Shown: positions 26,968 to 37,140, counted from the stretch's first letter. The stretch is 64,000 nt of DNA from Halovivax asiaticus JCM 14624 (GCF_000337515.1 NZ_AOIQ01000014.1:232903-296902), one strand, 5' to 3'. Program-made: numbers and translations. Notes: generated from the letters alone by a model not told the origin.

Positions 26968-27213
26968 TTAGGGTATCAGCTGCTCGCCATCGTCGTCGTA
27001 GATCGTGATCGCGTCGACGGGACAGGCCCGCGCCGCGAACTTCGCGTCGAGTTCGGCGTCCGCGGGCACCTCGCGGACGAAGACGCCGTCTTCGGCCTCC
27101 TCAGCGCCCTTGAGGACGGCCTTACCGCGATCCTTGTCTTTCTCGAATTCGCCCCACTCGGCGACACACTGGTACATCCCGATACAGGTGTCCTCGTCGA
27201 ACTCGACTTTCAT
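26968..27213 (-). CDS. Three-cysteine ferredoxin
   Basis: The 81-residue product has the first cluster motif CIGMYQC (Cys 10 and 16) and CPVDAITIY near the C-terminus. The middle cysteine of the usual CxxCxxC is Met 13, so a [3Fe-4S] or a labile [4Fe-4S] cluster is expected, as in ferredoxins serving some P450 systems. It is soluble and acidic and probably carries single electrons. No redox partner gene is adjacent. Confidence 0.88.
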   Translation of the reverse strand: MKVEFDEDTCIGMYQCVAEWGEFEKDKDRGKAVLKGAEEAEDGVFVREVPADAELDAKFAARACPVDAITIYDDDGEQLIP

Positions 27214-27319
27214 AGTCGAGGGTTAGGACGGTCGGCCTATAGCGCTGGCGGGAATGGCCGTCCGAACCGACGGACCGTCGAATCCGGTTGGGCCGGCAAA
27301 CCGTGTGGTACGTTAGTCG

Positions 27320-27331
27320 GGACCATATATC
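27320..27331 (+). promoter_or_regulatory. TATA box of the class I methyltransferase gene
   Basis: ccatatatcat lies about 25 bases before a start site near 27352, which gives a leader of about 18 bases to the ATG at 27370. This spacing argues against the upstream ATG at 27343. Confidence 0.5.
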
Positions 27332-27369
27332 ATCGTGATTTTATGTTCCCGGCGAATCGAGTCGGTCGT

Positions 27370-28158
27370 ATGGTCACGGACGCCGCCGATACCGCAGAAC
27401 CGGCCGAGGACGCACTGGGGCTCGCGATGTGGGACTACCAGCAGGGCCGGGATGGAACGCTGCGCTACCGCGACGGCCTGGCGACGAAGGACGGCAACGT
27501 CGAGGAGTTCTACTTTACACCCCCTGCCGAGTGGGCGGACGACCGAATCGCCCAGCTCAAGCGGCTGACCGATTCCGGCGGACCGGTTCTCGATGTCGGG
27601 TGTGGAACCGGCCAGCACGTTCGGTGGGTTCGGGATCACGACGTCGATGCAGTCGGTATCGACGTGAGTTCGCGCGCCGTGGCGACCGCCCGCGAACGTG
27701 GGACCCGACAGGTTCTCGTCGGCGATATGTTCACCCTGCCGTTCGGCCGGGACCGGTTCCGAGCGATCAACTGTTCCGGAACGCAACTCGGTCTCGGCGG
27801 CTCCCTCGCGGGCATCGCCGACGTCCTCGATCGGTTCGCTCGCGTCACGACCGACGATGCGCTCGCGCTCGTCGACAACTACGATCCGCGGGAGCTCGAC
27901 AGCGATTTCTTCGGGTACCGACCGGATCCACGCGAGGGAATCGCCCACCGGTGCTTCCACTTCGAATACGAGCGCGCGACGACGGCGCCCGGTCTCGACG
28001 CGATCGGTCGGTCGCTGCACTTCCTGCTGTGTTCGCCGGATCGACTCCGCGAGGCCACGGCCGGGACGCCCTGGCGCGTCGACGAGGTGTTTCCCACCAA
28101 CGACGGGACGTTTTATCGGGCGCTGCTGGAACGCGTCGGGAAGCACACAGCCGAGTGA
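27370..28158 (+). CDS. Class I SAM-dependent methyltransferase
   Basis: The 262-residue product from MVTDAADTAEPAEDALG has the SAM-binding motif I VLDVGCGTGQHV, motif II AVGIDVSSRAV and the acidic loop VGDMFTLPFGRDRF. The substrate is unknown. The next gene (M50-like protease) begins within about 170 bases in another frame and may be cotranscribed. Confidence 0.88.
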   Translation: MVTDAADTAEPAEDALGLAMWDYQQGRDGTLRYRDGLATKDGNVEEFYFTPPAEWADDRIAQLKRLTDSGGPVLDVGCGTGQHVRWVRDHDVDAVGIDVSSRAVATARERGTRQVLVGDMFTLPFGRDRFRAINCSGTQLGLGGSLAGIADVLDRFARVTTDDALALVDNYDPRELDSDFFGYRPDPREGIAHRCFHFEYERATTAPGLDAIGRSLHFLLCSPDRLREATAGTPWRVDEVFPTNDGTFYRALLERVGKHTAE

Positions 28159-28324
28159 CCCGACTTCCGGCGAACGATCGGCGTTCGGGTCCGATTGGAG
28201 ACCCGTCCCGCGAGCCGACCGACGTCAACAGTTACGTGCGTTCGGGCGAAACTGCCGCCGGATCTCATCGCAGTCACGTGTCGACGCCCTCGAGGCGCGA
28301 CTCAACGATGCGCTTCCGCGGCAG

Positions 28325-29167
28325 TTGAAGGTCGGCGCCGGCGTGCTCTACCTGCACCGCAGCGGCGGCAGCGATCGGCTGGACGGCCTCGCCCGTCGTG
28401 GCTGGTGGGACCGGTGGCACGATTGGTCGATCGGGCTCTTGCTCGCGTGTCAGGTGTCGGTACTCGCCGTCGTCGTTACCGGCGCGTGGCTGGCCCTCCA
28501 GCAACCCGATCCGACCGCGATGAACGCGCCGGAGAACACCGTCGCGGTCCCGGGGGTCAACGCGTTCATGCCGCTCGCAGCCGCACCGTACGTGATCGTC
28601 GCCCTCGTGGTCGCAACGGGGGTTCACGAGTTCGGCCACGCGATCGCCTGCCGGCGGGAAGCGATCCCGGTTCGAGAGAGCGGTATCGCGCTCCTGTTCG
28701 GGGTCATCCCGCTCGCGGCCTACGTCCTTCCGGGCGAAGCGCTGGACGACGCCCCGCGGCGGAGTAAACTCCGCGTCTTCGCCGCTGGGGTCGCGAACAA
28801 CGTCCTCGTCGCGGTCCTCGCGCTCGCCGCGTTGTTCGCTCCGGTCACCGGGAGCCCAACTGACGCGTTCATGCAGTATTTCGGCTGGGCGGTTTCCGGC
28901 GGCGCACCTCCCACGGCCGGTTCGATCGCCGCACTCGGCGCCGGGACGAACCTCGCGTTCTGGACCGCGTTGCTGAGCGCGAACGTGGGCCTGATGAACG
29001 CGTTACCGGTCTCGATACTCGACGGCGGCCGCGTGCTCTCGCTCGGGCTCGAATCGATCGGCCGGCCGCGCACGGCGCGGCGCCGGCGGCTGACCGTCCA
29101 CGCGACCGGTATCGTTGCCCTGCTCGCGGTCGTCGTCGCGGTCGTGGCACCGCACCTCCGCGGGTGA
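28325..29167 (+). CDS. Site-2 protease-like M50 peptidase, N-terminus uncertain
   Basis: An integral membrane metalloprotease is encoded: the zinc site HEFGHAIACRRE is in a membrane helix, and the third ligand region NALPVSILDGGRVLSLG is in a later helix. At least five hydrophobic segments are present. These proteases cut transmembrane regulators. The frame is open far upstream, but the stretch before residue KVGAGVLYLHRSGG is not coding-like, and no ATG is available. TTG at 28325 and GTG at 28343 are the candidates. Relatives usually have one more N-terminal helix, which is missing here in every frame, so the gene may be truncated. Confidence 0.7.
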   Translation: MKVGAGVLYLHRSGGSDRLDGLARRGWWDRWHDWSIGLLLACQVSVLAVVVTGAWLALQQPDPTAMNAPENTVAVPGVNAFMPLAAAPYVIVALVVATGVHEFGHAIACRREAIPVRESGIALLFGVIPLAAYVLPGEALDDAPRRSKLRVFAAGVANNVLVAVLALAALFAPVTGSPTDAFMQYFGWAVSGGAPPTAGSIAALGAGTNLAFWTALLSANVGLMNALPVSILDGGRVLSLGLESIGRPRTARRRRLTVHATGIVALLAVVVAVVAPHLRG

Positions 29168-29307
29168 CCACAGGCGAGAACGGAGTCGATTCGGAGGCGA
29201 GGGGCTCCGCGGCCGTTCGGGGCGTCTATACGGATGAAAATACCCGCGAGTGGGCCCCACTACAACCTTGCTGGAAATGTCCCACGGACTAAATACCACA
29301 TTAGATA

Positions 29308-29322
29308 CAAACGTATTTATCT
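29308..29322 (+). promoter_or_regulatory. TATA box of the lipoprotein gene at 29338
   Basis: atacaaacgtatttatcta contains a TATA element centred about 25 bases upstream of the ATG at 29338, consistent with a leaderless transcript. Confidence 0.45.
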
Positions 29323-29337
29323 ATCTTGTCTTATTAT

Positions 29338-29856
29338 ATGAGTATGGAAGCGCCCTCCAGGCGAGCGGTCCTCGCAAGTGTCGCAGCCGGATCACTGGCT
29401 GGCTGTTTCTACACCGATAGCGAGCCTGATGGATCGAAACTCGGAGCTATTCTCGTGGCAAATAGCCACGATGAGTCCCACACCATCGACCTAAAAGTTG
29501 AGTGGGAAGGGGAACTCGTCCATGATCAGTCATACGACCTCCCGGCCGATGACCCCGAATCAAAGTACTTGCAGGAAGTCACTCCTGAACCGACCTGGCC
29601 GAAAGAGACGGGAGACTTCACCCTCTCGGCGCGATCGGACGGCGATTCGTGGCAATCGGTCACCCCGGAGGATTACGACTATCCGGACTGCTTCGCGCCC
29701 AACGTGATGGTCGATGGACTGGGACTGTTCGGGATCGGTGTGTTGACGACGTCGAAGCGGTGTACAGACCGCGACGAGTACCCGCTGAACGGCTCCACGG
29801 GGAACGAATCGGCGACGAACGGTTCCGTCGGAAATTCGAGCGACATCGGCGACTGA
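29338..29856 (+). CDS. Tat lipoprotein, paralogue of the one at 10544
   Basis: The 172-residue product starts at MSMEAPSRRAVLASVAAG and has the lipobox LAGC. The mature domain (AILVANSHDESHTIDLKVE ... SWQSVTPEDYDYPDC ... TTSKRC) matches the lipoprotein at 10544-11062 in the HT..L/V.VE, VTP.D....PDC and terminal Cys positions. The two conserved cysteines could form a disulfide outside the cell. An Asn/Gly/Ser-rich tail follows. Function is unknown. Confidence 0.75.
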   Translation: MSMEAPSRRAVLASVAAGSLAGCFYTDSEPDGSKLGAILVANSHDESHTIDLKVEWEGELVHDQSYDLPADDPESKYLQEVTPEPTWPKETGDFTLSARSDGDSWQSVTPEDYDYPDCFAPNVMVDGLGLFGIGVLTTSKRCTDRDEYPLNGSTGNESATNGSVGNSSDIGD

Positions 29857-30060
29857 GTCCGCTCGCTCGGCAGGGTGCATCGCGACATCAACGGCGTCGG
29901 ACCCGGTGGGCGCGACCGTGATGTAGCGGTCCCTGAGTACCACGCCGATCCGCTGTTGCACGGATGGGGCGCAAGCCCAACCAGGAGAAGCGACCACTGC
30001 GGACGCGAGTCGTCTCGAAGGAACGCTTTTCCGCCCGGTCGGCAAATCACGACAGACGGA

Positions 30061-31269
30061 ATGGTCGCCCTGTCGTTCGTCGTCCTGATCGGGGTCGCCG
30101 TGCTGGCCTGCCTGTCGATGGCGTGGGTGCTCGGCGCGAACAGCAACTCGCCGCCGTTCGCGCCCGCGATCGGAGCGAACGCGATCTCGACGATGCGGGC
30201 GGCGTTCATCATCGGGCTACTTGCCGCCGCGGGCGCGCTCATGCAGGGCGGGAGCATCTCGGAGACGATCGGGGCCGATCTCATCGACGGCGTGACGATC
30301 ACGCCGCTGGCCGCCATCGCGGGCTTGCTCACCGCGGCGACGTTCATGGGAATCGGCATCTACACGCGATATCCGATCCCGGCGGCGTTCGCGACGACGG
30401 GCGCGATGGTCGGCGTGGGCCTTTCGCTCGGCGGCGATCCGGCGATGGCGACCTACCAGCGACTCGGGATCTTCTGGCTGCTCGTCCCCGTCATGTCCGG
30501 CGGCCTGGCGTACGCGACCGCGATCACGCTGCGCCGGGACGATATCCCCGAATCCGTCGGCGTCCCGGCACTGGCAGGGCTGGTCGGAGCCATCATCGCC
30601 AACATCCGGCTGGGCGTCATCCCGGATCCCACCGCCGACCAGGGGACCCTCGCCGGCCTCGTCTCCCGGCAGTTCGGCGGTGGCCCCTCGCTTGCGGGTG
30701 GCGTCGACCTTGGAGTCGTCTTCGTGACGATCGCAGCCGGTGCGATCGCGTTCTACTGGGTGCGTCGGAGAGTCCTCGCCTCGGTCGAAGGCGGAATTCG
30801 CTCGTTTCTGCTCGTTCTCGGCGGGATCGTCGCCTTCTCCTCGGGCGGCTCACAGGTCGGCCTGGCGACCGGGCCACTCGAGAATCTCTTCCGAGTGGAA
30901 CTCGGGTTGCCGGGGATCGCGCTGCTCGCACTCGGCGCCGCAGGGATCCTCGCGGGTGCCTGGATGGCTGCACCTCGCTTGCTGCAAGCGACCTCCAGAG
31001 AGTACGCCCAACTCGGCGTTCGCCGGTCGATCGCCGCGCTCGTCCCCGGATTCGTCATCGCCCAGCTGGCGATCGTCCTCGGCATCCCGATCTCGCTCAA
31101 CAACATCATCCTCTCGGGTGTCATCGGCGGCGGCCTCGCAGCCGGTTCAGCCGGCGTCTCCCGACGCAAGATCGGCGTCACGGTCTCGTTCTGGCTGTTA
31201 ACGCTGGGAAGCTCGATCGCCGTCGGGTACGGGCTTTATCGGGTGCTCGCGATCGGACTTGGCGGATAG
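30061..31269 (+). CDS. PiT-family inorganic phosphate transporter
   Basis: The 402-residue product has about ten membrane helices and the duplicated PiT signatures: [20 protein letters not shown] near the N-terminus and [18 protein letters not shown] near the C-terminus. It probably imports phosphate with a cation. The start [11 protein letters not shown] is at the beginning of the first helix. It is convergent with a UspA gene, 41 bases away. No DUF47 partner is adjacent. Confidence 0.9.
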   Translation: MVALSFVVLIGVAVLACLSMAWVLGANSNSPPFAPAIGANAISTMRAAFIIGLLAAAGALMQGGSISETIGADLIDGVTITPLAAIAGLLTAATFMGIGIYTRYPIPAAFATTGAMVGVGLSLGGDPAMATYQRLGIFWLLVPVMSGGLAYATAITLRRDDIPESVGVPALAGLVGAIIANIRLGVIPDPTADQGTLAGLVSRQFGGGPSLAGGVDLGVVFVTIAAGAIAFYWVRRRVLASVEGGIRSFLLVLGGIVAFSSGGSQVGLATGPLENLFRVELGLPGIALLALGAAGILAGAWMAAPRLLQATSREYAQLGVRRSIAALVPGFVIAQLAIVLGIPISLNNIILSGVIGGGLAAGSAGVSRRKIGVTVSFWLLTLGSSIAVGYGLYRVLAIGLGG

Positions 31270-31310
31270 TCCTGAATCAGGGCCCGACCGGCCTCGATCC
31301 GGCCTCGATC

Positions 31311-31730
31311 TCACTTCAGGATCGTCACCGGTACCTCGGTCCGCTCCGCGATGAGTTCCGGAATTCCGTCGCCGAGGAGTCGCCGGACGATGCCACTGAT
31401 GTCGTGCCCGGAGACGACGACGTGATCGACCTCGTGGCGGTCGACGTACGACGGAACGAGCTCCGCCGGCGGCCCCTCACACGTCGTGACCGTCACCCGC
31501 GACGGGTCATCGACCGACGACCGAAGTCCGTCGGCTCGATTGCGGGCCTCCGTGAGGCGCGTTTCTCCCCGTTCCAGGATTCGGCCCTCGCTCACGGATT
31601 GATCCAGCGGGGCGACCACGGAGAGGAGCGTCACCGCCGCCCCCGGAAACGTCTGGAGGGCGTGTGCCAGCGCGTCTTCGTCGTCCGGGTCGCCGAGGGC
31701 GACGACGAGGACGTGGTCGGGATCGGCCAT
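31311..31730 (-). CDS. Universal stress protein (UspA family)
   Basis: This 139-residue single Usp domain reads [21 protein letters not shown] at the start and [33 protein letters not shown] at the end. The ATP-loop is degenerate ([16 protein letters not shown]), so ATP binding is less certain than for the Usp at 14401. It is divergent from hel308. Confidence 0.85.
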   Translation of the reverse strand: MADPDHVLVVALGDPDDEDALAHALQTFPGAAVTLLSVVAPLDQSVSEGRILERGETRLTEARNRADGLRSSVDDPSRVTVTTCEGPPAELVPSYVDRHEVDHVVVSGHDISGIVRRLLGDGIPELIAERTEVPVTILK

Positions 31731-31898
31731 AGCTCCGATTGGGCACCCAGCCCCATCGGCCTATCGGCGACGGCCGTGAAGACCCGTGGTGGCCTGCCAC
31801 GGCGACTGGACCACCGGGTCCAACCGACCCCCAGCCGAACGCCGACGCGCCCCGTCCGACACGACACTTTAAACCGGAGCACGACCCAACCACGGGTA

Positions 31899-34289
31899 AT
31901 GAATTTAGAGGAGCTGTCGGGGCTCCCGCCCGGCGCCGTCTCGCACTTCCAGGACGAGGGGATCGAGTCGCTGTATCCCCCGCAAGCGGAGGCGGTCGAG
32001 GCCGGCGCCACCGACGGCGACAGTCTCGTCGCGGCCGTCCCGACGGCGAGCGGGAAGACCATGATCGCCGCCCTCTCGATGCTCTCGGCCATCGAACGCG
32101 GCGGGAAGGCGCTGTACATCGTCCCGCTTCGCGCACTCGCGAGCGAGAAGAAAGACGAGTTCGATGCCTACGAGGAGTTCGGCGTCTCCGTGGGAGTCAC
32201 GACCGGCAACTACGAGAGCACCGACGACTGGCTCGCCACCCGCGACATCGTCGTCGCGACGAGCGAAAAGGTCGACTCGCTCGTGCGAAACGGCGCCGAC
32301 TGGCTCTCCGACCTGACCTGCGTCGTGAGCGACGAGGTCCACCTCATCGACGACAGAAATCGTGGCCCGACGCTTGAGGTCACCCTCGCGAAGTTACGCG
32401 CGCTCAACCCCGCGCTCCAGGTGGTCGCGCTCTCCGCGACGGTGGGCAACGCCGGCGAGATCGCCGACTGGCTCGACGCCGAACTCGTCGCCTCCGACTG
32501 GCGCCCGATCGACCTCCAGATGGGCGTTCACTACGGAAACGCCATCAGCTTCGACGACGGCAGCAAGCGCGAAGTGCCCGTCGACGGCTCGGAGAGCCAG
32601 GAGGACGCCCTCGTCAGGGACATCGTCGCCGAGGACGCCTCCGCGCTCGTCTTCGTCAACTCGCGGCGCAACGCCGAGGCCGCAGCACGCCGACTCGCGA
32701 ACGTCGTCGCGCCGGAACTCGCCGACGAAGAGAAAGCGGCACTCGACGAGCTCGCCGACGACATCCGGGACGTCAGCGACAGCGAGACGAGCACGGACCT
32801 CGCGGCCGCCGTCGAGAAAGGCGGTGCCTTCCACCACGCGGGCCTGGCCAGTGAACACCGCTCGCTCGTCGAGGACGCCTTTCGCGACCGGTTGCTGAAA
32901 GTCATCAGTGCGACGCCGACGCTCGCCGCCGGCGTCAACACGCCCGCCCGTCGCGTAATCGTCCGTGACTGGCGCCGCTTCGACTCGACCGCGGGCGGCA
33001 TGACCCCGCTCGACGTCCTCGAGGTCCACCAGATGATGGGACGGGCGGGTCGGCCCGGCCTCGACCCCTACGGCGAGGCCGTCCTCCTCGCGAAGAGCCA
33101 CGACGAGCAGGACGACCTGTTCGACCGGTACATCTGGGCCGACGCCGAAGACGTCCGGTCGAAACTGGCGGCCGAACCCGCGCTGCGAACCCACGTCCTC
33201 GCGACCATCGCCTCCGGCTTCGCCAGCACGCGAGACGGCCTCCTCTCGTTCATGAACGAGACGCTCTACGCGAGTCAGACGAACGAACGCGGGCGCCTGG
33301 AGTCGGTCACCGACACCGTGCTGGACTATCTGGAACGGAACGATTTCGTAGAACGGGAGGGGGGAACCGCCGGCGGGTCACGAAGCGGAGCCGACGCGGA
33401 TGCCGCCGACGACGCGTTCACGTCTGCCGCCGACCTCGCGACGGAGGCCGACCAGGACGTCGACCTCCGGGCGACGAACCTGGGCCACACGGTCTCGCGG
33501 CTCTACCTCGATCCAATGAGCGCCGCGGAGATCGTCCACGGGCTCGAATCGGCCGGCAGCCGCCCAACGGCGATGGGGCTCTACCAGCTGATCGCCCGCA
33601 CGCCGAACATGTACGAACTCTACTTGCGCTCGGGCGAGGACGACAAATACGGGCAGCTCTACTACGAACTGGAAGACGAACTGCTCGGCGACGCCCCGAG
33701 CGAGTACGAGGACAACCGCTTCGAGGACTGGCTCGCGGCGCTGAAGACCGGCGCACTCCTCAAAGACTGGGCGGACGAGATGGACGAGGATCGCCTCACC
33801 GAGCGCTACTCCATCGGCCCCGGCGACCTCCGCGGGAAGGTCGAAACTGCCGAGTGGCTGCTCGGTGCCGCGGAGACGCTCGCCGCGGAGATCAGTTCGG
33901 ACTGGAGCGTCGCCGTCCGCGAGGCGCGCGCACGGGTCGAACACGGCGTCCGGGAAGAACTCCTGGAGCTCGTCTCCGTCCGCGGCGTCGGTCGCAAGCG
34001 CGCTCGCCAGCTCTACCAGGCCGGCGTCGAGTCGGCAGCCGACTTACGAACCGTAGACAAGGGAATCGTTCTCGGCGCTCTTCGAGGGCGCAAGACGGCC
34101 GAGAACATCCTCGAGAACGCCGGTCGCGAGGATCCCTCGATGGCCGGCGTCGAGCCGATCCAGGTTGACGGAGTCGAGGCGACCAGTTCCGCGGGAGCCG
34201 GCACCAGCTCTGGATCGACCAGCGAGGACGGATCGGACGCGTCGACGACACCCGATTCGGAGGACCAGTCCAGCCTGGGTGACTTCTGA
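31899..34289 (+). CDS. hel308: Hel308-type ATP-dependent DNA helicase
   Basis: This 796-residue superfamily 2 helicase acts at stalled replication forks. Walker A reads PTASGKT at residues 48-54 and the DExH box reads DEVH at 145-148. SAT and the motif VI region [13 protein letters not shown] follow. The C-terminal winged-helix, ratchet and HhH parts ([19 protein letters not shown]) are complete. A Ser/Thr/Asp-rich tail ends near DQSSLGDF. The start [12 protein letters not shown] is typical. The stop overlaps the Cgi121 start (TGATG). Confidence 0.95.
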   Translation: MNLEELSGLPPGAVSHFQDEGIESLYPPQAEAVEAGATDGDSLVAAVPTASGKTMIAALSMLSAIERGGKALYIVPLRALASEKKDEFDAYEEFGVSVGVTTGNYESTDDWLATRDIVVATSEKVDSLVRNGADWLSDLTCVVSDEVHLIDDRNRGPTLEVTLAKLRALNPALQVVALSATVGNAGEIADWLDAELVASDWRPIDLQMGVHYGNAISFDDGSKREVPVDGSESQEDALVRDIVAEDASALVFVNSRRNAEAAARRLANVVAPELADEEKAALDELADDIRDVSDSETSTDLAAAVEKGGAFHHAGLASEHRSLVEDAFRDRLLKVISATPTLAAGVNTPARRVIVRDWRRFDSTAGGMTPLDVLEVHQMMGRAGRPGLDPYGEAVLLAKSHDEQDDLFDRYIWADAEDVRSKLAAEPALRTHVLATIASGFASTRDGLLSFMNETLYASQTNERGRLESVTDTVLDYLERNDFVEREGGTAGGSRSGADADAADDAFTSAADLATEADQDVDLRATNLGHTVSRLYLDPMSAAEIVHGLESAGSRPTAMGLYQLIARTPNMYELYLRSGEDDKYGQLYYELEDELLGDAPSEYEDNRFEDWLAALKTGALLKDWADEMDEDRLTERYSIGPGDLRGKVETAEWLLGAAETLAAEISSDWSVAVREARARVEHGVREELLELVSVRGVGRKRARQLYQAGVESAADLRTVDKGIVLGALRGRKTAENILENAGREDPSMAGVEPIQVDGVEATSSAGAGTSSGSTSEDGSDASTTPDSEDQSSLGDF

Positions 34290-34798
34290 TGGCGACCGAT
34301 GACGTGACGATCGTCGGCGGGGAACTTCGGATCGACGACCTCGATGCGTTTCTGGCAACGATCGACCGAGTCGCGGAGCGACACGACGTCACGATACAGG
34401 CGTTCGACGCCCGGTACGTCGCCGGTACCGAACACCTCGAACGCGCCGTCGCGAGCGCCGAACGAGCGATCGCGAACGACGACGCCATCGCCCGCGATCC
34501 GGCTGTCGAACTCCTGTTGTACGCCGCCGGCCGCCGTCAGATCGAGCGCGCACTCGAGATGGGCGTCGACGAGGGGACTGGCCCCGCCGCGATCGTCGTC
34601 ACCGGCGGCGACGAAGCGGGTGCGGCCGAAGCCCTCCGCCGCGAACTCGACCTCGCGGAAACGGCCGTTCTCGACGAGTGCGACGAGCGGACGGTGACCG
34701 AGTTCTTCGACATCGACGAGGCGGAACGGGATACGACCGACGCGACGCTCGCGGCTCTCGTCCGCGAACGCGTCGCGCTGCTCGCCGTCGAGAAGTAA
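34289..34798 (+). CDS. cgi121: KEOPS complex subunit Cgi121
   Basis: Cgi121 is the small KEOPS subunit that helps in t6A tRNA modification by binding tRNA 3' ends. The 169-residue product shows IQAFDARYVAGTEHLERAVASA, DPAVELLLYAAGRRQIERAL and IVVTGGD, the family hallmarks. It starts one base inside the hel308 stop, a linkage common in haloarchaea. No other KEOPS gene is in the window. Confidence 0.92.
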   Translation: MATDDVTIVGGELRIDDLDAFLATIDRVAERHDVTIQAFDARYVAGTEHLERAVASAERAIANDDAIARDPAVELLLYAAGRRQIERALEMGVDEGTGPAAIVVTGGDEAGAAEALRRELDLAETAVLDECDERTVTEFFDIDEAERDTTDATLAALVRERVALLAVEK

Positions 34799-34841
34799 AC
34801 CTCGAACCGATCGCGGCCGCAGAGACCGGTCGTGAGCGTGA

Positions 34842-35564
34842 CTACAGCCGGACTGTTTCGCTCGATAGGTCGCCGAGCGTGCGCTCGATCGTCCCATTCG
34901 GTAGCTCGAGCACAGCCAGCGTATCATCGTCGACCTCGACGAATTCGAAGTGCATCGCCCAGGTGCCGTTCGATTTGATCCTGGCGACGTACTGCTGGCG
35001 GGTTTCGGGTTCGCGGAGCCATACCTGCTCGCCGGCGTCGGCGGCGTCGGTATTCCCCTCGACGACGTAGGAGACGGGTTTCGCCGTGCCAGAGCCTGCG
35101 GTCGGATAGCCGTTATCGGTCCATCCGCCGAAACCCTCGTCGATGGCGTAGACAGTCTCGAAGCCCTCGTCGTACAGCTCGGCGGCGCGGGCCGTCGAGA
35201 GGTGATGTGGACAGCCGCAGTAGGTGACGATCCGCCGATCGGTGGCGACGTCGGCCGTCGGATGGTCGAAGTCGGGTGCGCCGGCGGGACTCAGTTTCGC
35301 CTCCTCGACGCGGGATCGGGAATACGCGGCCTCGCTCCGCGCGTCGAGGACGAGCAGGTCGTCGTCCAGATACGAGCCGTAGACGTCTGTGACCGGGGCG
35401 AGCGGGACGTTATACCCACCAGTCGGTGAAACGTCGTACTCTGACGGATCGTCGAGGGTGGTGCCCGGATGAGGCGGTCGGTCTTCGTCGTCGGACAGAC
35501 AGCCGCCGAGGAAGACGCTGACCGTCGTAACACCAGTTGCCGCGAGATACGCGCGTCGGTTCAT
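34842..35564 (-). CDS. Rhodanese-domain Tat lipoprotein
   Basis: The 240-residue product from MNRRAYLAATGVTTVSVFLGGC has a lipobox. The rhodanese-like domain contains LVLDARSEAAYSRSRVEEA and the active-site loop VTYCGCPHHLSTARAAEL with the candidate catalytic Cys. A further domain (QVWLREPETRQQYVARI) follows. It is predicted to be a membrane-anchored sulfurtransferase or sulfur carrier outside the cell. It is convergent with cgi121. Confidence 0.85.
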   Translation of the reverse strand: MNRRAYLAATGVTTVSVFLGGCLSDDEDRPPHPGTTLDDPSEYDVSPTGGYNVPLAPVTDVYGSYLDDDLLVLDARSEAAYSRSRVEEAKLSPAGAPDFDHPTADVATDRRIVTYCGCPHHLSTARAAELYDEGFETVYAIDEGFGGWTDNGYPTAGSGTAKPVSYVVEGNTDAADAGEQVWLREPETRQQYVARIKSNGTWAMHFEFVEVDDDTLAVLELPNGTIERTLGDLSSETVRL

Positions 35565-35653
35565 ATCCACGAACAGGGGTTCGAATCAAGTAGCCATTAC
35601 GGTACCGCGATCCAGAATCGGCTCGGTCGTCGGACACCAGTCGAGCCCCCGAA

Positions 35654-35678
35654 CACCCCCCTATTTCAGGTGGAAACC
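35654..35678 (-). promoter_or_regulatory. ORB-like box, isolated, upstream of the LLM oxidoreductase
   Basis: The minus strand reads CCACCTGAAATAGGGGGG, matching the CCANNYGAARYNNNGGGG pattern with a G-run. It lies about 7 kb from the orc1 cluster in a 285-base intergenic gap. Confidence 0.55.
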
Positions 35679-35849
35679 GAGGGAATACTCGTTTGTTTCT
35701 TTCCATGTGAAATTACAGAGGGATTCGATAACACGCTCGTTGGCCCGCCGCGACGATCGAAGGGTATCAGCCCGACGGACGAGCGAACGGCGTTCCTTGC
35801 AGACTGCCGGATGGACAACCCGTTTGAACGTCCGGTCCCAGGCAGACAT

Positions 35850-36881
35850 ATGGACCTCTCTATCGTCGATCTCTCCCACGTTCCCGAGGGTTCGAGCGCG
35901 ACTGAAGCGTACGAACAGACCGTCGAACTCGCCCAGCTCGGCGAGGACCTCGGCTACGAGCGGTTCTGGGTCGCCGAACACCACGGGATGGCGGGCTACA
36001 TCGCAGGGACCACGCCAGAAGTGTTGCTCGGCCATCTCGCCGCGGAGACCGAGTCGATCCGGCTGGGGTCGGGAACGGTCCTGCTCAACTACTACCAGCC
36101 GTACAAGGTCGCGGAGTCGTTCAGCGTCCTCGACTCGCTGGCACCCGGGCGGATCGACATGGGATTGGGGCGAGCGACGGGGCCGCCAGCGGCCGACCGC
36201 GCCATGGGCTACGATTCGAGTCCCAAGACGCCCGAGGAAGCCGATTCCGAACACCGCGCAAAGGTCCAGGAGACGCTCCGACACGCGCTCGACGAGTTCG
36301 GCGACGACCATCCCTACAGCGGGCTGCAACTCGCACGCTCCGCCGAGGACACCCCTGAACCCTGGTTGCTCGGGTCGTCGCCCTCCAGTGCGAAACTCGC
36401 CGGTGAACTCGGCCTCCGGTACTGCTTCGCGGGCTTCATCCGTCCGCAGTTCGCCGAGCCCGCATTCGACGCCTACCGCGAGGCGTTCACCCCCTCGCCG
36501 ATCGGCGCCGGGCCCGACGAGCCGGCGGGCATGCTCGCGATCAACGCGGTCTGTGCCGAGACTGACGAGAAAGCCGCCCGCCTGCGAGCCCCGACCGAAG
36601 CGGTCTACCAGCGCATGGCCCGTGGGACCATCGGCGACGGCATCCCCCCCATCGAGACGGCGATCGACGAACTCGGCGGCGTCCCCGACCACACGCCGAA
36701 TCCGCTCCCCGAGGGCGAGTGGTCACGCTCGATCTCCGGCAGTCCGAAGACGATCGACGCCGTCCTCACCCAACTCACCGATCGGGTCGGCGTCGACGAC
36801 GTCATCGTTCAGCACACCATTCCCGACTTCGACGACGCGAAACGGTCGCACGAGCTGCTCGCCGAAGGCGTCGGGATCTGA
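35850..36881 (+). CDS. LLM-class flavin-dependent oxidoreductase
   Basis: The 343-residue luciferase-like TIM barrel starts at MDLSIVDLSHVPEGSSATEA. It contains RFWVAEHHGM, ETESIRLGSGTVLL, and the flavin-region GRIDMGLGRATGPPAAD with PEPWLLGSSPSSAKLAGELGL. It is close to the MsnO8/alkanal-monooxygenase-like group. FMN or F420 use cannot be told apart by eye. It stands alone before tRNA-Gln. Confidence 0.92.
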   Translation: MDLSIVDLSHVPEGSSATEAYEQTVELAQLGEDLGYERFWVAEHHGMAGYIAGTTPEVLLGHLAAETESIRLGSGTVLLNYYQPYKVAESFSVLDSLAPGRIDMGLGRATGPPAADRAMGYDSSPKTPEEADSEHRAKVQETLRHALDEFGDDHPYSGLQLARSAEDTPEPWLLGSSPSSAKLAGELGLRYCFAGFIRPQFAEPAFDAYREAFTPSPIGAGPDEPAGMLAINAVCAETDEKAARLRAPTEAVYQRMARGTIGDGIPPIETAIDELGGVPDHTPNPLPEGEWSRSISGSPKTIDAVLTQLTDRVGVDDVIVQHTIPDFDDAKRSHELLAEGVGI

Positions 36882-37007
36882 GACGACGGGTCGAATCTTC
36901 GGTTCGCTCACGACGACGTCGGATGTGTAGCGTCCCCGCTACGCCGGTGGGACGGATTTTGGATATCCAAGATACACGCAACGCTGAGTTAGCAATAGAC
37001 GGAGAAG

Positions 37008-37080
37008 TAGTCCATCCTGGATTCGAACCAGGGTCTCGAGCCCCAGAAGCTCGAAGGATTGGCCGCTACCCTAATGGACT
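37008..37080 (-). tRNA. tRNA-Gln (anticodon CUG)
   Basis: The minus strand folds as a 73-base cloverleaf: the acceptor stem AGTCCAT/ATGGACT, the D-arm with GGTAGCGGCC, the anticodon stem CGAGC/GCTCG with loop TTCTGGG (anticodon CTG), and the T-arm CTGG/CCAG with TTCGAAT. The discriminator is A, CCA is not encoded, and no intron is seen. Confidence 0.92.
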
Positions 37081-37140
37081 GTACACAGCCGTAAGGCGGT
37101 TTGAGGTATAGTGGTTTCGATCTATACCCAGCCAATCGTG

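Noticed and set aside
29964-31898. Long N-terminal extension of hel308 giving 1441 residues
   Set aside because: The extension is Arg-rich out-of-frame translation of the PiT permease gene. The Hel308 family starts at MNLEELSG.
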